The notes: generated from the letters alone by a model not told the origin. Counted from the first letter of the stretch, positions 19,013 to 28,435 are shown. The stretch: DNA of 64,000 bases from DASZBX01 sp035943635 (GCA_035943635.1 DASZBX010000025.1:1-64000), one strand, 5' to 3'. A program made the numbers and translations.

Positions 19013-22000
19013 ATGTGGCCGGCAGGAGATCACCCTCGGGCTGCCGGTACGACCGCCGTGGACCGGCGGTTTGTCTCCGGCTTCCTCGGCGCGATAGCCC
19101 TGGGCGCGGCGGCCTACTACGCCGCGCCGCAGTGGCGGGCCGAGAGCTGGGCGCTGATCGGGCTGTGCGCGGTCGCCGCGATGTGCGTCGGGATCGCGCG
19201 CAACCGGCCGGCCCTGCGCGCGCCCTGGTACCTGATGCTGGCCGCGCTCTCGACCTTCGTGGTGACGGACGCGGTGGAGAACGTGCTCGGCGAGTACTAC
19301 AACCACGTCGACACGTTCCCCACGATCTCCGACGACCTCTCGCTCCTGGCCTACCCGCTGGCCACGGCCGCGTTCCTGCTCCTGATCCACCGGCAGTACA
19401 GCGGGCACGACTGGGTCGGCCTGCTGGACGCGCTCACCCTGACCGCCGGCCTGGCCCTGCTGGCCTGGATCTACCTGATCTCCCCGGCCGTGGACAGCCA
19501 CAACCGGTCCCTGCCGGCCCGGACGATCGCGATCGCCTACCCGCTCGGCGACGTGCTCCTGCTGGTGGTCCTGGCCCGGCTGCTCAGCGGCAGCAGCACC
19601 CGGCCGGTCTCGATGTGGCTGCTGACCATCGGCGCCGTGGGCCTGCTCACCTCGGATGTGTTCTTCGAGCTCGGCGAACTGCACCACGGCTGGCAGCCCG
19701 GCGACGGCACCGAGGCCGGCTGGATCTCGTTCTACATCTGCTGGGGCCTGGCCGGCCTGCACGAGTCCATGTCCCAGGTCGCCACGCCGCGAAAACCCGG
19801 GTTCGCCGAGATCCCCGCGGTCGGCCTGGCCCTGCTCGCCGTGGCCTCGCTGACCGCGCCGGTGGTGCTGCTGGTCGAGTCGGTCCGCCAGCACGTGCGG
19901 CAGACCAGCGTGATCGCGGTGTTCTCGGCCATCTCCTTCCTTCTGGTGCTCACCCGGCTGATGCTGGTCCTGCGCAACTACCGGCACGCCATGGACCGCG
20001 AACGCGCGCTGCAGATCACCGGGGCCGCGATGGTGGCGGCCGTCACCCTGGAGGAGATCGGCGAGGCGGTGGAGAAGGTCGGCACGATGCTGTTCCCGCC
20101 GGACTCCGCGAGCAAGGCCGTGCTGGTCGACGCGGCCGCGCTGCCCCGCCTCGCCGCGGCCCTGCCCACCCTGGCCGTCGGGCAGCCGATCCGCTGCGAC
20201 CAGCTGCCGCGCGAGGTCGCGGCCCGGTTCGGCGCGCTGCCCACCGCCCTGGTCTTCCCGCTCGGGGTGCGCCGCGAGGCCGGCGCCGGGCAGATGGCCG
20301 ACGGTGAGGCGGCCGCGCTGCCGGACCCGGTGCTGATCGTGGCCGGCGCCGCGGCCGAACTGGGCGCGCTGCACGACACGCTGGAGATACTGGGCCGCCA
20401 GGCCACCCTGGCCACCGCCCGGGTGCTGCTGAACCAGGAGATCCGGCGCCGGCACAATGAGGCGTACTTCCGGACCCTGGTGCACAACGCCACCGACGTG
20501 ATCATGATCGTGGACGACGACGCCCGGATCCGCTACGCCAGCCCCTCGGCCGACCTGATGTTCCTCGGCCTGAACCTGACCGGGCAGTCGCTCAACGACC
20601 TGGTCGACCGGCGGCACGCCGGGCTGGTGCGCGCGGTGCTGGCCGGCACCGAGCCGGGCCCGGTCGACTGGAGCATGCTGCGCACGGACGGCACGGCCAT
20701 CTCGGTCGAGGTCCGCTCGGACGACCTGCGCGACGACGAGACCGTGGCCGGCCTGGCGCTGACCCTGCGGGACGTGACCGAGCAGCGCCGGCTGGAGGGC
20801 GAACTGACCCACTACGCGTACCACGACCCGCTCACCGGGCTGGCCAACCGCCGCCGGGTGCAGGACCGGATCGACCAGGCGATCGTCCGGGCCGAGGCGA
20901 ACGGCCAGATCGCCTACCTGCTGCTGCTCGACCTGGACGACTTCAAGGACGTCAACGACACCAAGGGCCACGGCGTCGGCGACGACCTGCTGGTCGCGGT
21001 GGCCGAGCGGCTGGGCGCGGGCCTGCGCCCGGGCGACCTGGCCGCGCGCCTGGGCGGGGACGAGTTCACCGTGCTGCTGCAGAACGTGGCCCGGGCGCAG
21101 GACGTCGAGGCGCTGGCCGAACGGCTCACCCGGGCCTTCGACCGGCCGTTCGTGCTGTCCGAGAACTCGGTGGTGACCGGGGCGAGCATCGGGATCGCGA
21201 CCACCGTGGAGAGCCACAGCGCGGAGGAGCTGCTGCGCAACGCGGACCTGGCCCTGTACGCGGCCAAGGCCGACGGCAAACGGCGCTGGCGGCGGTACGA
21301 GCCCGGGCTGCACGACACGGCCGTGGAGCGCACCGTGCTGCGCGAGAGCCTGGCCCGGGCGATCACCGACCAGACGATCACCCTGCACTACCAGCCGGTG
21401 GTCGAGCTCGGCGACGGCCGGGTCTCCGGCTTCGAGGCCCTGGCCCGCTGGCCGCACGCGGTGCGCGGGATGATCAACCCGGACCAGTTCATCCCGCTGG
21501 CCGAGGAGACCGGGCAGATCCTGCCGCTCGGCCGGCTGCTGCTGCGCCAGGCGGTCACCGACGCGGCGGCCTGGAACCAGGGCGGGGCCCGGACCCCGCC
21601 GCTGACCATCGCGGTGAACGTCTCGATCCAGCAGTTCCGCGACCCCGGCTTCGCGGACGAGGTGATCGCGCTGCTGGAGGCGGCCGGGCTGCCGCCGGAG
21701 CTGCTGGTGCTGGAGCTGACCGAGTCGGAGCTGATGCGCCAGCACGACGACCAGGCCCGCAAGACCCTGACCATGTTCAAGGACCGCCGGGTGCGGATCG
21801 CGATCGACGACTTCGGCACCGGGTACTCCTCGCTGAGCTACCTGCGGGACCTGCCGATCGACCTGCTGAAGATCGACAAGTCCTTCATCGCCAACATCAC
21901 CTCCTCGCCCGAGCAGGCCGCGCTGGTCGAGGGGATCATCCGGATCGCCGACGCGCTGGAGCTGTACGTGGTGGCCGAGGGCGTGGAGACCCAGGCCCAG

Positions 22001-22141
22001 TGGGACCTGCTCGGCTCGACCGACTGCGCGTACGGCCAGGGCTACCTGTTCAGCCGTCCGATGCCCGCCGACTGGATCGGCGAGCTGCTGCGCGAACACC
22101 CGGATCCGCGTCTGCCGCTCACCGCCGAGGAGGTCTCATGA
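19013..22141 (+). CDS. Membrane PAS-GGDEF-EAL c-di-GMP turnover protein
   Basis: A 1042-residue signalling enzyme. Residues 1-320 hold about nine to ten hydrophobic segments. A PAS domain lies near 480-600 (NATDVIMIVDDDARIRYAS). The GGDEF motif is intact at 681-685 (ARLGGDEF), and the EAL motif at 808-810 lies in FEALARW, with DDFGTGYSSLSYLRDLPID further on as the metal-binding segment. Both diguanylate cyclase and phosphodiesterase sites therefore look competent. Similar proteins (the RmdA/RmdB type) control aerial development in Streptomyces. Its stop overlaps the ATG of the following SpoIIE-type phosphatase gene (ATGA). Confidence 0.9.
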   Translation: MWPAGDHPRAAGTTAVDRRFVSGFLGAIALGAAAYYAAPQWRAESWALIGLCAVAAMCVGIARNRPALRAPWYLMLAALSTFVVTDAVENVLGEYYNHVDTFPTISDDLSLLAYPLATAAFLLLIHRQYSGHDWVGLLDALTLTAGLALLAWIYLISPAVDSHNRSLPARTIAIAYPLGDVLLLVVLARLLSGSSTRPVSMWLLTIGAVGLLTSDVFFELGELHHGWQPGDGTEAGWISFYICWGLAGLHESMSQVATPRKPGFAEIPAVGLALLAVASLTAPVVLLVESVRQHVRQTSVIAVFSAISFLLVLTRLMLVLRNYRHAMDRERALQITGAAMVAAVTLEEIGEAVEKVGTMLFPPDSASKAVLVDAAALPRLAAALPTLAVGQPIRCDQLPREVAARFGALPTALVFPLGVRREAGAGQMADGEAAALPDPVLIVAGAAAELGALHDTLEILGRQATLATARVLLNQEIRRRHNEAYFRTLVHNATDVIMIVDDDARIRYASPSADLMFLGLNLTGQSLNDLVDRRHAGLVRAVLAGTEPGPVDWSMLRTDGTAISVEVRSDDLRDDETVAGLALTLRDVTEQRRLEGELTHYAYHDPLTGLANRRRVQDRIDQAIVRAEANGQIAYLLLLDLDDFKDVNDTKGHGVGDDLLVAVAERLGAGLRPGDLAARLGGDEFTVLLQNVARAQDVEALAERLTRAFDRPFVLSENSVVTGASIGIATTVESHSAEELLRNADLALYAAKADGKRRWRRYEPGLHDTAVERTVLRESLARAITDQTITLHYQPVVELGDGRVSGFEALARWPHAVRGMINPDQFIPLAEETGQILPLGRLLLRQAVTDAAAWNQGGARTPPLTIAVNVSIQQFRDPGFADEVIALLEAAGLPPELLVLELTESELMRQHDDQARKTLTMFKDRRVRIAIDDFGTGYSSLSYLRDLPIDLLKIDKSFIANITSSPEQAALVEGIIRIADALELYVVAEGVETQAQWDLLGSTDCAYGQGYLFSRPMPADWIGELLREHPDPRLPLTAEEVS

Positions 22142-24603
22142 GCACGGCGACCCCGGAACCGCTGGCGTCCGAGCCCCCGCAGATCCAGCCGAAGGACGAG
22201 GAGGAACTGCTGCCGAGCCTGCTCCGGATCGACGCGATCCTGCAGGCGATCCACACCGGCCTGTTCGTGTACGACCCGGTCTCCGGCGTGCTGAACATGA
22301 TCGCCGAGTCGCACCCCGGGCCGCCGCTGAGCGAACTGTGGTCCCGGATCTTCATCGACGAGAAACTGCCGACCACCGAGGCCGTGCGCACCAACCAGGC
22401 CAGCATCACCGCCCTGGACGACGCCGGGCTCGACGTCCCGCCGGTCGGCCTGGGCCAGGTGGTCAGCCTCCCGGTGGCCGTGGACGGCAACGTGCTCGGC
22501 GTGATCAGCGCGGCCGGCTGCCAGAACCCGGCGGAACTGCCCGAGCTGCTCCGGCAGGTGCAGCCCGACGTGGAGCGGATCGCCGCGGTGCTCGGCCGCT
22601 CGCTGACCGTGGAGCTGGCCCGGGTGGCCACCCGGATCTTCCAGCAGCCCCAGCCCGCGGCCGGGCCGCAGCTGCCGCCGGCCCCGTTCGAGGACCCGCT
22701 GGCGATCCGGGCGAGCGTGGGCTGCGGCACCTTCTGCTGGCGGCTCGGCGAGGGCGTGGTCCATCTGGACTCGGTCGCGATGTCCAACTTCGGCAGCCGC
22801 GCGCCGTTCGCCGGCAGCCCGGTGCAGCTGTTCAGCCGGGTCCACCAGGCCGACTACCCGCTGCTGCGGCGCACCCTGTCCAAGGCCGTGGTGGAGGAGG
22901 GCGGCTTCGCGGTCGAGTACCGGGTGCTGCACACGGACGAGACGCTGCGCTGGGTGGAGGCCCGCGGCCGGGTCACCCGGGACGCGCAGGGCCGCCCGGT
23001 GATGGTCGGCGTGCTGACCGACACGACCGGCCGCCCGACCTGGCTGCAGCTGGCCTCGGGACCGGCCGACACGATGGCCGACGGACTGGTCGTGATCGAC
23101 CAGGACTGGCGGGTGATCTACGCCAACGAGACCTCGGCCCGGATCGCCGAACTGGAACGGACCGACCTGGTCGGCCGGCACATCGGCGAGCTGATGACCC
23201 AGACCGACCTGGAGGCCTGGGAGCCGCACCTGCGCCGGGTGGGCGAAGGGCGCCAGCAGGTCACCTTCGAGCTCTACTTCTCCACGCTCAGCCGCTGGTA
23301 CGAGGTGCGGGCCAGCCTGCAGTCCAGCGGCATCGCGGTCTACCTGCGCGACGTGCACAACCGCCGCGCGGTGGTCGAACGCGACCGCAGCCGCGCACTG
23401 CGCCGGGAGAAGGCCTCGTCCTTCGCCGCCGCACTGGGCGGGACGCTGGGCGTGGACGACGTGATCTTCGTGGTCGAACAGCAGCTCGCCGCCCTGTTCG
23501 AGGCGGACGGGGTGGCGATGCACGTGGCCGCGGACGGCCGCCTGCGCCTGATCGCGGCGGTCGGCTACACGGCCGGCGGCCTGGCACAGCTGCGCACCCT
23601 CGACCTGGACTCGCCCAGCCCGATGGCCGACGCCGTGCGCTCCGAGAGCCTGCAGGTTTATCAGTCACCTGACGAGTTGGTGGAACGCTACCCGCTGATG
23701 GGCCAGACCGTGGCCGGCACCGGCACCGGAGCGCTGATCGTGGTGCCGCTCGGCTACGAGGACTCGACCCTGGGCGTGGTGTGCCTCCGGTTCGACCGGC
23801 CGCGCACGTTCTCCAACGGCCGGATCGCGTTCATCGAGCGCACCTGCGCCCAGCTGACCCAGGCGCTGTACCGCGCCCACCGGTACGACGACGAACTGTC
23901 CCTCGCCGCCCGCCTGCGCGACGACGTGTTGGCCCGCCCGCTGCACCTTGTACCAGGGCTCGAACTCGCCACCGAGTACCGGGCCGCGGGCGTGGGCCTG
24001 GCCGTGGGCGGCGACTGGTTCGACGTGATCCCGCTGACCAGGGGCCGGATCGGCCTGCTGGTCGGCGACGTGGAAGGCCATGATGCGCACGCCGTCGGCG
24101 GGATGAGCACGGTGCGGACGGCCGTGCGGGCGTATGCGTACGAGGGCTACGGCCCGGCCGCGATCCTCGGCCGGGTCAACCGCCTGGTCACCGAACTGGA
24201 CCCGGACCTGCTCGCCACCTGCTGTTATGTGGAGCTGACACTGGCCACCGGCTACGCCCGGATCGCCCGCGCCGGCCACCCGGCACCGGTGCTGCGCAGC
24301 CCCGACGGGCACTCGGCCCAGGTGGACCTGCCCGCCGGCCTGCCGCTGGGCGTCGACCCCGGCGAGGCGTATCGCGCGGTACTGACACCCGTGCCGGCCG
24401 GATCGCTGCTCGCGCTGTACAGCGACGGTCTGGTGGAGAGCCGGACCATGTCGATCGACCAGGGCACGGACCAGCTGATCGAGATCATGGATCAGTACAC
24501 AGACATGGCCGTCGCAGACCTCGCACACCAGATCATCAACCAGCGGCTCGATCACGCGGCTTTGGGCGACGATGTGACGCTGTTGCTGGCGAAGTGCACG
24601 TGA
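22138..24603 (+). CDS. PAS/GAF sensor SpoIIE-type serine phosphatase
   Basis: An 821-residue soluble protein. An N-terminal GAF-like region occupies about residues 20-180 and two PAS-like regions about 190-420; DGLVVIDQDWRVIYANETSARIAELE opens the second. A GAF domain follows at about 430-590, and the C-terminal PP2C/SpoIIE domain runs from about 600. Phosphatase motifs include GGDWFDVIPL, LLVGDVEGHDAHAVGGMS, ARAGHPAPVL, LYSDGLVESR and ALGDDVTLLL. Such enzymes dephosphorylate anti-sigma-factor antagonists. The ATG overlaps the upstream GGDEF-EAL stop, so the two are translationally coupled. BldG, encoded further right in this window, is the class of substrate expected, but the pairing is speculation. 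Confidence 0.88.
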   Translation: MSTATPEPLASEPPQIQPKDEEELLPSLLRIDAILQAIHTGLFVYDPVSGVLNMIAESHPGPPLSELWSRIFIDEKLPTTEAVRTNQASITALDDAGLDVPPVGLGQVVSLPVAVDGNVLGVISAAGCQNPAELPELLRQVQPDVERIAAVLGRSLTVELARVATRIFQQPQPAAGPQLPPAPFEDPLAIRASVGCGTFCWRLGEGVVHLDSVAMSNFGSRAPFAGSPVQLFSRVHQADYPLLRRTLSKAVVEEGGFAVEYRVLHTDETLRWVEARGRVTRDAQGRPVMVGVLTDTTGRPTWLQLASGPADTMADGLVVIDQDWRVIYANETSARIAELERTDLVGRHIGELMTQTDLEAWEPHLRRVGEGRQQVTFELYFSTLSRWYEVRASLQSSGIAVYLRDVHNRRAVVERDRSRALRREKASSFAAALGGTLGVDDVIFVVEQQLAALFEADGVAMHVAADGRLRLIAAVGYTAGGLAQLRTLDLDSPSPMADAVRSESLQVYQSPDELVERYPLMGQTVAGTGTGALIVVPLGYEDSTLGVVCLRFDRPRTFSNGRIAFIERTCAQLTQALYRAHRYDDELSLAARLRDDVLARPLHLVPGLELATEYRAAGVGLAVGGDWFDVIPLTRGRIGLLVGDVEGHDAHAVGGMSTVRTAVRAYAYEGYGPAAILGRVNRLVTELDPDLLATCCYVELTLATGYARIARAGHPAPVLRSPDGHSAQVDLPAGLPLGVDPGEAYRAVLTPVPAGSLLALYSDGLVESRTMSIDQGTDQLIEIMDQYTDMAVADLAHQIINQRLDHAALGDDVTLLLAKCT

Positions 24604-24778
24604 GCACGGTATTTTGACCCGGTCTCAGCTAACCAGAACTCTGTCATACCGACACCTCTTGTCCATGTTCGTGACAGTTGTCATAGCTCCACCCTGACAT
24701 CGGTCTCTGGCGCCGCGCGATCCGTCGGAGCGAAAATCAGGGTGAGACAAGAGGATCGAAAGCAAAGAGGGCTCACCC

Positions 24779-25558
24779 ATGAGCACACACAATGCCGAAC
24801 TCTATGCGTGCGCCGCGGTAGTGGTCGGTTCCGGCTGGCAGGTCGTCGCGGCTCTCGCGCCCGTGACGTCGAGGCCTTACACTGCGGCTGGCCCGGTCAA
24901 TCCGGTTCGGGGCGTGATCGCTGCGTGGGCGCGGAAACCGGTCGTCACAGCGGCCGTGCTGGCGGTCACGGTCGTGATGGTCGTGCTGCAGTATGCCGTT
25001 CCCGGTCTGCAAGCCGACCTGATGCGCGAACCCGACGCGCTGCACGACGGGCAGTGGTGGCGGATGTTCACGGCACTGTTCATCCAGTCATCAGGGCTCG
25101 TACAGATCGCGATCAATCTGCCGGCCCTGTTCGCGGTCGGCGCGATCGCCGAATGGGTGATCGGACCGTGGCGCTGGCTGGTGGTCTACTTCGGCAGTGG
25201 CCTGGCCGCCAACTACGCGAGCCTGCTCGGCTGGAGCCCGCACGGCGGCGGCTCCTCGGTCGCCATCTGCGGTTTGGTCGGCGCGTTGGTCATGCTCTGC
25301 GCCATCTGGGGCAGCAGTTCGGTGACCATTCCCCCGCAAATCCGCTTCACCGGATTGCTGGTTCCGGTCGCCGGGGTGTTTCTGTGCTGCATTCGCAATA
25401 ACCATGGCGTGGGCTTGGTTTGCGGCTCGGTGTTGGGCCTGGTCATAGCTTTCCTCTCCCGACCCAGCTCGCTTCATATCGGCCAAGGCCCAGTCCTCTC
25501 CTCGACATCCCGCCGAGCCTCGCACTCACCGGACTTCTCAGACTCAGACGAACCCTGA
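24779..25558 (+). CDS. Rhomboid-like membrane protein
   Basis: A 259-residue protein with about six transmembrane segments. GQWWRMFTALFIQSSG matches the rhomboid loop-1 entry. GGGSSVAICGLVGAL resembles the catalytic G-x-S segment, with S160 as candidate nucleophile. NNHGVGLVCGSVLG carries a candidate catalytic H209. The usual upstream His-x-x-x-Asn is Q109-x-x-x-N113, so that His is replaced. The start is the ATG at 24779. The C-terminal tail is Ser-rich and hydrophilic. It is 175 bp downstream of the phosphatase gene and probably has its own promoter. Activity is uncertain because the motifs are divergent. Confidence 0.7.
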   Translation: MSTHNAELYACAAVVVGSGWQVVAALAPVTSRPYTAAGPVNPVRGVIAAWARKPVVTAAVLAVTVVMVVLQYAVPGLQADLMREPDALHDGQWWRMFTALFIQSSGLVQIAINLPALFAVGAIAEWVIGPWRWLVVYFGSGLAANYASLLGWSPHGGGSSVAICGLVGALVMLCAIWGSSSVTIPPQIRFTGLLVPVAGVFLCCIRNNHGVGLVCGSVLGLVIAFLSRPSSLHIGQGPVLSSTSRRASHSPDFSDSDEP

Positions 25559-25926
25559 AGCCCTGAGCAACCACTTCCTGTCGACGTTGCTCTTTCCTCG
25601 TTTCCAGGTACACAGTCGCCGCGACGCCGAGAGCCGCGGCGGGTGGGCCAGCGCCCGCAGTTCCAACACTCTCCCTTTTCTTCCCCACCCAACCCACACC
25701 TCCCACGCTCACACCCATCCACCAATCCACATCACCCCCCGACCATAGATTTGCCCGAAAACCGACTTTGACCTGCCCGCATTAAAACACCAGTGTCGCT
25801 CCATCACCGCGCCAACAGTCGCTGTCACTCTCATCATCAGGACCTCCGGACGGAAACCGGTTCACCCCGAGGTCGCTGCCAAGCCCCGCGCCGCACACGC
25901 GGCACTACCCGCGAGGAGGAGTAAAA
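25559..25926 (+). other. Intergenic region with a C-rich tract
   Basis: 368 bp without a supportable gene. Roughly 25640-25745 is strongly C-biased and poor in G on the plus strand (many CCACC, CACC and CCCC blocks). It is followed by a more AT-containing stretch at 25745-25800. A very strong Shine-Dalgarno (GAGGAGGAG, about 25913-25921) ends the region and sets the start of the lipoprotein gene. Confidence 0.5.
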
Positions 25927-26574
25927 ATGAACAAGAACCAGATCATCCTCCGCCGCACCCTGGCGGCCGCAGGTGTCTGCGTGGCTGGTGTGATGCTGAC
26001 TGCCTGCCAGGCCGCGACCACGACGACCACCGGCTCGACCACCGTGACCCCGAGCCCCCTGATCACCGCGACCAGTACCCCGACCGCCGCCCCGACCCAG
26101 GCCCCGACCACGACGGCCACACCCGCGGCCCCGGCAACCACCCAGCCGCCCGCAGCCCCGCACACCACGCCGCCGGTCATCCTGAAGACCACGCCCACCG
26201 CCGTCCAGCCCATCAGGTCGCAGGTGCCAGTCCTGGGCACCCCCTGGAACCCGCAGATTCAGCAAGGCTACGGCCAGGTGAAGCCGAGCACCATCAACAA
26301 CGGCGGCGACCCGACCGGCCTGGTGACCGACGTGGTCTGGTCCTCCTGGGGCGGCTCGACCGCCACCGCGACCGGCACGTCCGAACACGTGAGCGACAAC
26401 GAGAGCGTCGCCCAGGGCACGGAGGCGAAGGCCACCGTCGTAGCCTTCGACCTCGGCACCTGCGACGGCAAGCTGATGTACCAGAAGATCGACTGGTACT
26501 TCCCGAGCTACGGCCAGCAGTTCAGCTCCAGCCGCTACATCAACATCTGCACCGGCGACTACGTCGGCATGTGA
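25927..26574 (+). CDS. Secreted lipoprotein with Thr/Pro-rich linker, function unknown
   Basis: A 215-residue precursor. A basic N terminus and hydrophobic core end in the lipobox LTAC (residues 24-27), so C27 should be lipidated. Residues 30-95 are a Thr/Pro/Ala-rich, probably glycosylated or wall-spanning linker. The C-terminal domain (about 100-215) is globular, with WSSWGGSTATATGTSEHVS and a Cys pair (C179 and C208 approximately, in GTCDGK and NICTGD) that may form a disulfide. It resembles secreted proteins of unknown role in actinomycetes; I do not recognise a named family. A strong RBS suggests good expression. Confidence 0.8.
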   Translation: MNKNQIILRRTLAAAGVCVAGVMLTACQAATTTTTGSTTVTPSPLITATSTPTAAPTQAPTTTATPAAPATTQPPAAPHTTPPVILKTTPTAVQPIRSQVPVLGTPWNPQIQQGYGQVKPSTINNGGDPTGLVTDVVWSSWGGSTATATGTSEHVSDNESVAQGTEAKATVVAFDLGTCDGKLMYQKIDWYFPSYGQQFSSSRYINICTGDYVGM

Positions 26575-26685
26575 AGGTCGCGGCCGCCGGAATCCTCAGT
26601 CATGCCGAAAACTGAAACCGATACTGAAACCGGCGCCAACCAAACTGCTCGAATATACGCGCCGTCGCCGAGTCTTGTAGCACAC

Positions 26686-26717
26686 AAAAAGCCAGGTCAG
26701 AATGTATCTGACCTGGC
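26686..26717 (-). terminator. Intrinsic terminator of the tRNA-Thr transcript
   Basis: A perfect 10-bp stem (GCCAGGTCAG at 26691-26700 with CTGACCTGGC at 26708-26717) and a 7-base loop. On the minus strand it is followed directly by TTTTT. It lies just beyond the tRNA 3' end, a textbook Rho-independent terminator. On the plus strand the same stem may stop transcripts from the lipoprotein gene. Confidence 0.88.
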
Positions 26718-26728
26718 CTTTCCCGCTG

Positions 26729-26802
26729 AGCCTCCTTGGGGAATCGAACCCCAGACCTACGCATTACGAGTGCGTCGCTCTGGCCGACTGAGCTAAGGAG
26801 GC
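26729..26802 (-). tRNA. tRNA-Thr (anticodon CGU)
   Basis: The minus strand folds as a full cloverleaf: acceptor GCCTCCT/AGGAGGC, D arm GCTC...GAGC, anticodon stem ACGCA/TGCGT, loop CTCGTAA, and T arm TGGGG-TTCGATT-CCCCA. The anticodon CGT reads ACG (threonine). The discriminator base is U, and CCA is not encoded. It lies close to the holB-tmk-topA block, as in Streptomyces chromosomes. Confidence 0.95.
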
Positions 26803-26848
26803 CGGGCTCGGCGACTGATCGCCGGGCTGCGGGACTAGTGTAGCCGGT

Positions 26849-28435
26849 TCAGGATCCCTGCTGGCAAACTAATCCGGCTTGCGGGACCGTGCCGTTGAGG
26901 AAATATGCATCGACAGCGGAGTCGATGCAGGTGGAGCCGCGAAGATACGCGGTGTGGCCGTCGCCGTTCATGGTGAGCAGGTGGCCGCTGGACAGCTCGG
27001 TGGACAGTCCCTGGGCCCAGGCATAAGGGGTAGCCGGGTCGCGAGTGGTGCCGACGACGAGGATGGGGCCGGAGCCCTGGGCGGTCAGCTTGGCGGGGAC
27101 GCCGGTGGCGGGGGTGCCCCAGTAGGCGCAGGGCAGGCCGGACCAGTCGACCATCTCGCCGAAGAAGGGAGCCGCCTTCTCGTAGGCGGGCAGGTCCGCC
27201 TGGATCTGGGCCACCGAGGTGGCCTCGTCCGGGTGGTCCAGACAGTTGACGGCGTAGTTCGCTTCGGTGGAGTTGTCCTGGAAGTGGCTGTTGGAGCGGT
27301 CGTTGTACGCGTCGGCCATTGCCAGCAGTTGGCTGCCGTTGCCCGCGTAGGCGCTGATCAGGGCCGCCTTGAGGTCGGGCCAGAAGGTCTGGCTGTACAT
27401 CGCGAAGGCGATGCCGGTCATCGCGTAGGCCTCGTTGAGCTGGCGGGTCGCGTCGCCGGGGAGCGGGTGCGCGTCCAGGCCGTCGACCCAGGTCTTCAGG
27501 TGGGCCACGCCGGCGGTCGGGTCGGTGCCCATGGGGCAGTCGGTCTGGCCGGCGCAGTTCTCGGCGAACTGCTTGAGTTCGCCGTCGAACGCGGTCGCCT
27601 GGGCCACGTTGAGCTGCATGGAGGAGAGCTTGGGGTCCAGGGCGCCGTCGAGGACCACGCGGCCGACCCGCTGGGGGTACTCCTGGGCGTAGACCGCGCC
27701 GAGGTACGTACCGTACGACTTGCCGAGGTAGTTCAGCTTCGTCTGGCCGAGGGCGGCGCGCAGGACGTCCATGTCGCGGGCGGCGTTGACCGTGCCGACG
27801 TACGGCAGCAGCTGAGCGTTCTTCGCCTCGCACTGCTGGGCGATGAACTGGGCCTGGCTGACCACGGTCTGCATTTCGGCGGGGGTGGTCGGGTCGGGAG
27901 GGGCCGCCAGGAACGTGTCCATCTGGCTGTCGCTCAGACACTGGACCGGGTTGGACTGGCCGACGCCGCGCGGGTCGAAGCCGACCAGGTTGTAGTGGGC
28001 CGTCACGGCCGCGCTGGCCACGTCGCCGCCGCGCAGGTACTCGATGCCCGAGCCGCCGGGGCCGCCGGGGTTGACCAGGAGGGAACCGTAGACGTGGTTC
28101 TGGTCCGTGGCCAGCTGGCGGGCGATCGCCAGTTTCAGGGTGCGTTCCTGCGGGTCGGCGTAGTTCATCGGCACGTTGATGTCGGCGCACTGGAACCCGG
28201 TGCCGCAGTTCGACCAGCTCACCTGCTGCGTGTAGAACGGCAGCAGGTCCGAGGCGACTGCGCCGACCACGGACGACGCCGAGCCGGACGCCGCGGCGGT
28301 CGCGGACGGGTTGGTCACGTTCGCGGTGGCGGTGGCGGTCGAGTTCGTGGTGCACGCGGCGAGGGACACCAGGGCGATTCCGGCCACAGCGAGTCGGCCG
28401 AATCGGTGGACCGCTGTTCCAGGGTGGTGCCGCAT
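26849..28435 (-). CDS. Tap-like alpha/beta hydrolase lipoprotein (tripeptidyl aminopeptidase type)
   Basis: A 528-residue exported hydrolase. The start is the ATG at 28435 with AAGGGG six bases upstream. The signal peptide ends in the lipobox LAAC (C28). The alpha/beta fold has the oxyanion region NPGGPGGSG, nucleophile S240 in GKSYGTYLG, the acid in VVGTTRDPATPY and the His in NGDGHTAYLRG. The TAP C-terminal domain is present, and several Cys suggest disulfides. Family members are secreted tripeptidyl aminopeptidases or related esterases; the exact substrate here is not deducible. Confidence 0.88.
   Translation of the reverse strand: MRHHPGTAVHRFGRLAVAGIALVSLAACTTNSTATATANVTNPSATAAASGSASSVVGAVASDLLPFYTQQVSWSNCGTGFQCADINVPMNYADPQERTLKLAIARQLATDQNHVYGSLLVNPGGPGGSGIEYLRGGDVASAAVTAHYNLVGFDPRGVGQSNPVQCLSDSQMDTFLAAPPDPTTPAEMQTVVSQAQFIAQQCEAKNAQLLPYVGTVNAARDMDVLRAALGQTKLNYLGKSYGTYLGAVYAQEYPQRVGRVVLDGALDPKLSSMQLNVAQATAFDGELKQFAENCAGQTDCPMGTDPTAGVAHLKTWVDGLDAHPLPGDATRQLNEAYAMTGIAFAMYSQTFWPDLKAALISAYAGNGSQLLAMADAYNDRSNSHFQDNSTEANYAVNCLDHPDEATSVAQIQADLPAYEKAAPFFGEMVDWSGLPCAYWGTPATGVPAKLTAQGSGPILVVGTTRDPATPYAWAQGLSTELSSGHLLTMNGDGHTAYLRGSTCIDSAVDAYFLNGTVPQAGLVCQQGS

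Noticed and set aside
18848..22099. 1083-codon minus-strand open frame opposite the GGDEF-EAL gene
   Set aside because: Low-complexity Gln/Gly/Arg/His sequence with no domains, antisense to an intact signalling gene.
26835..28355. Long Arg/Pro-rich open frame on the minus strand
   Set aside because: It is a frame-shifted shadow of the Tap-like hydrolase gene, with no domains and typical high-GC third-position composition.
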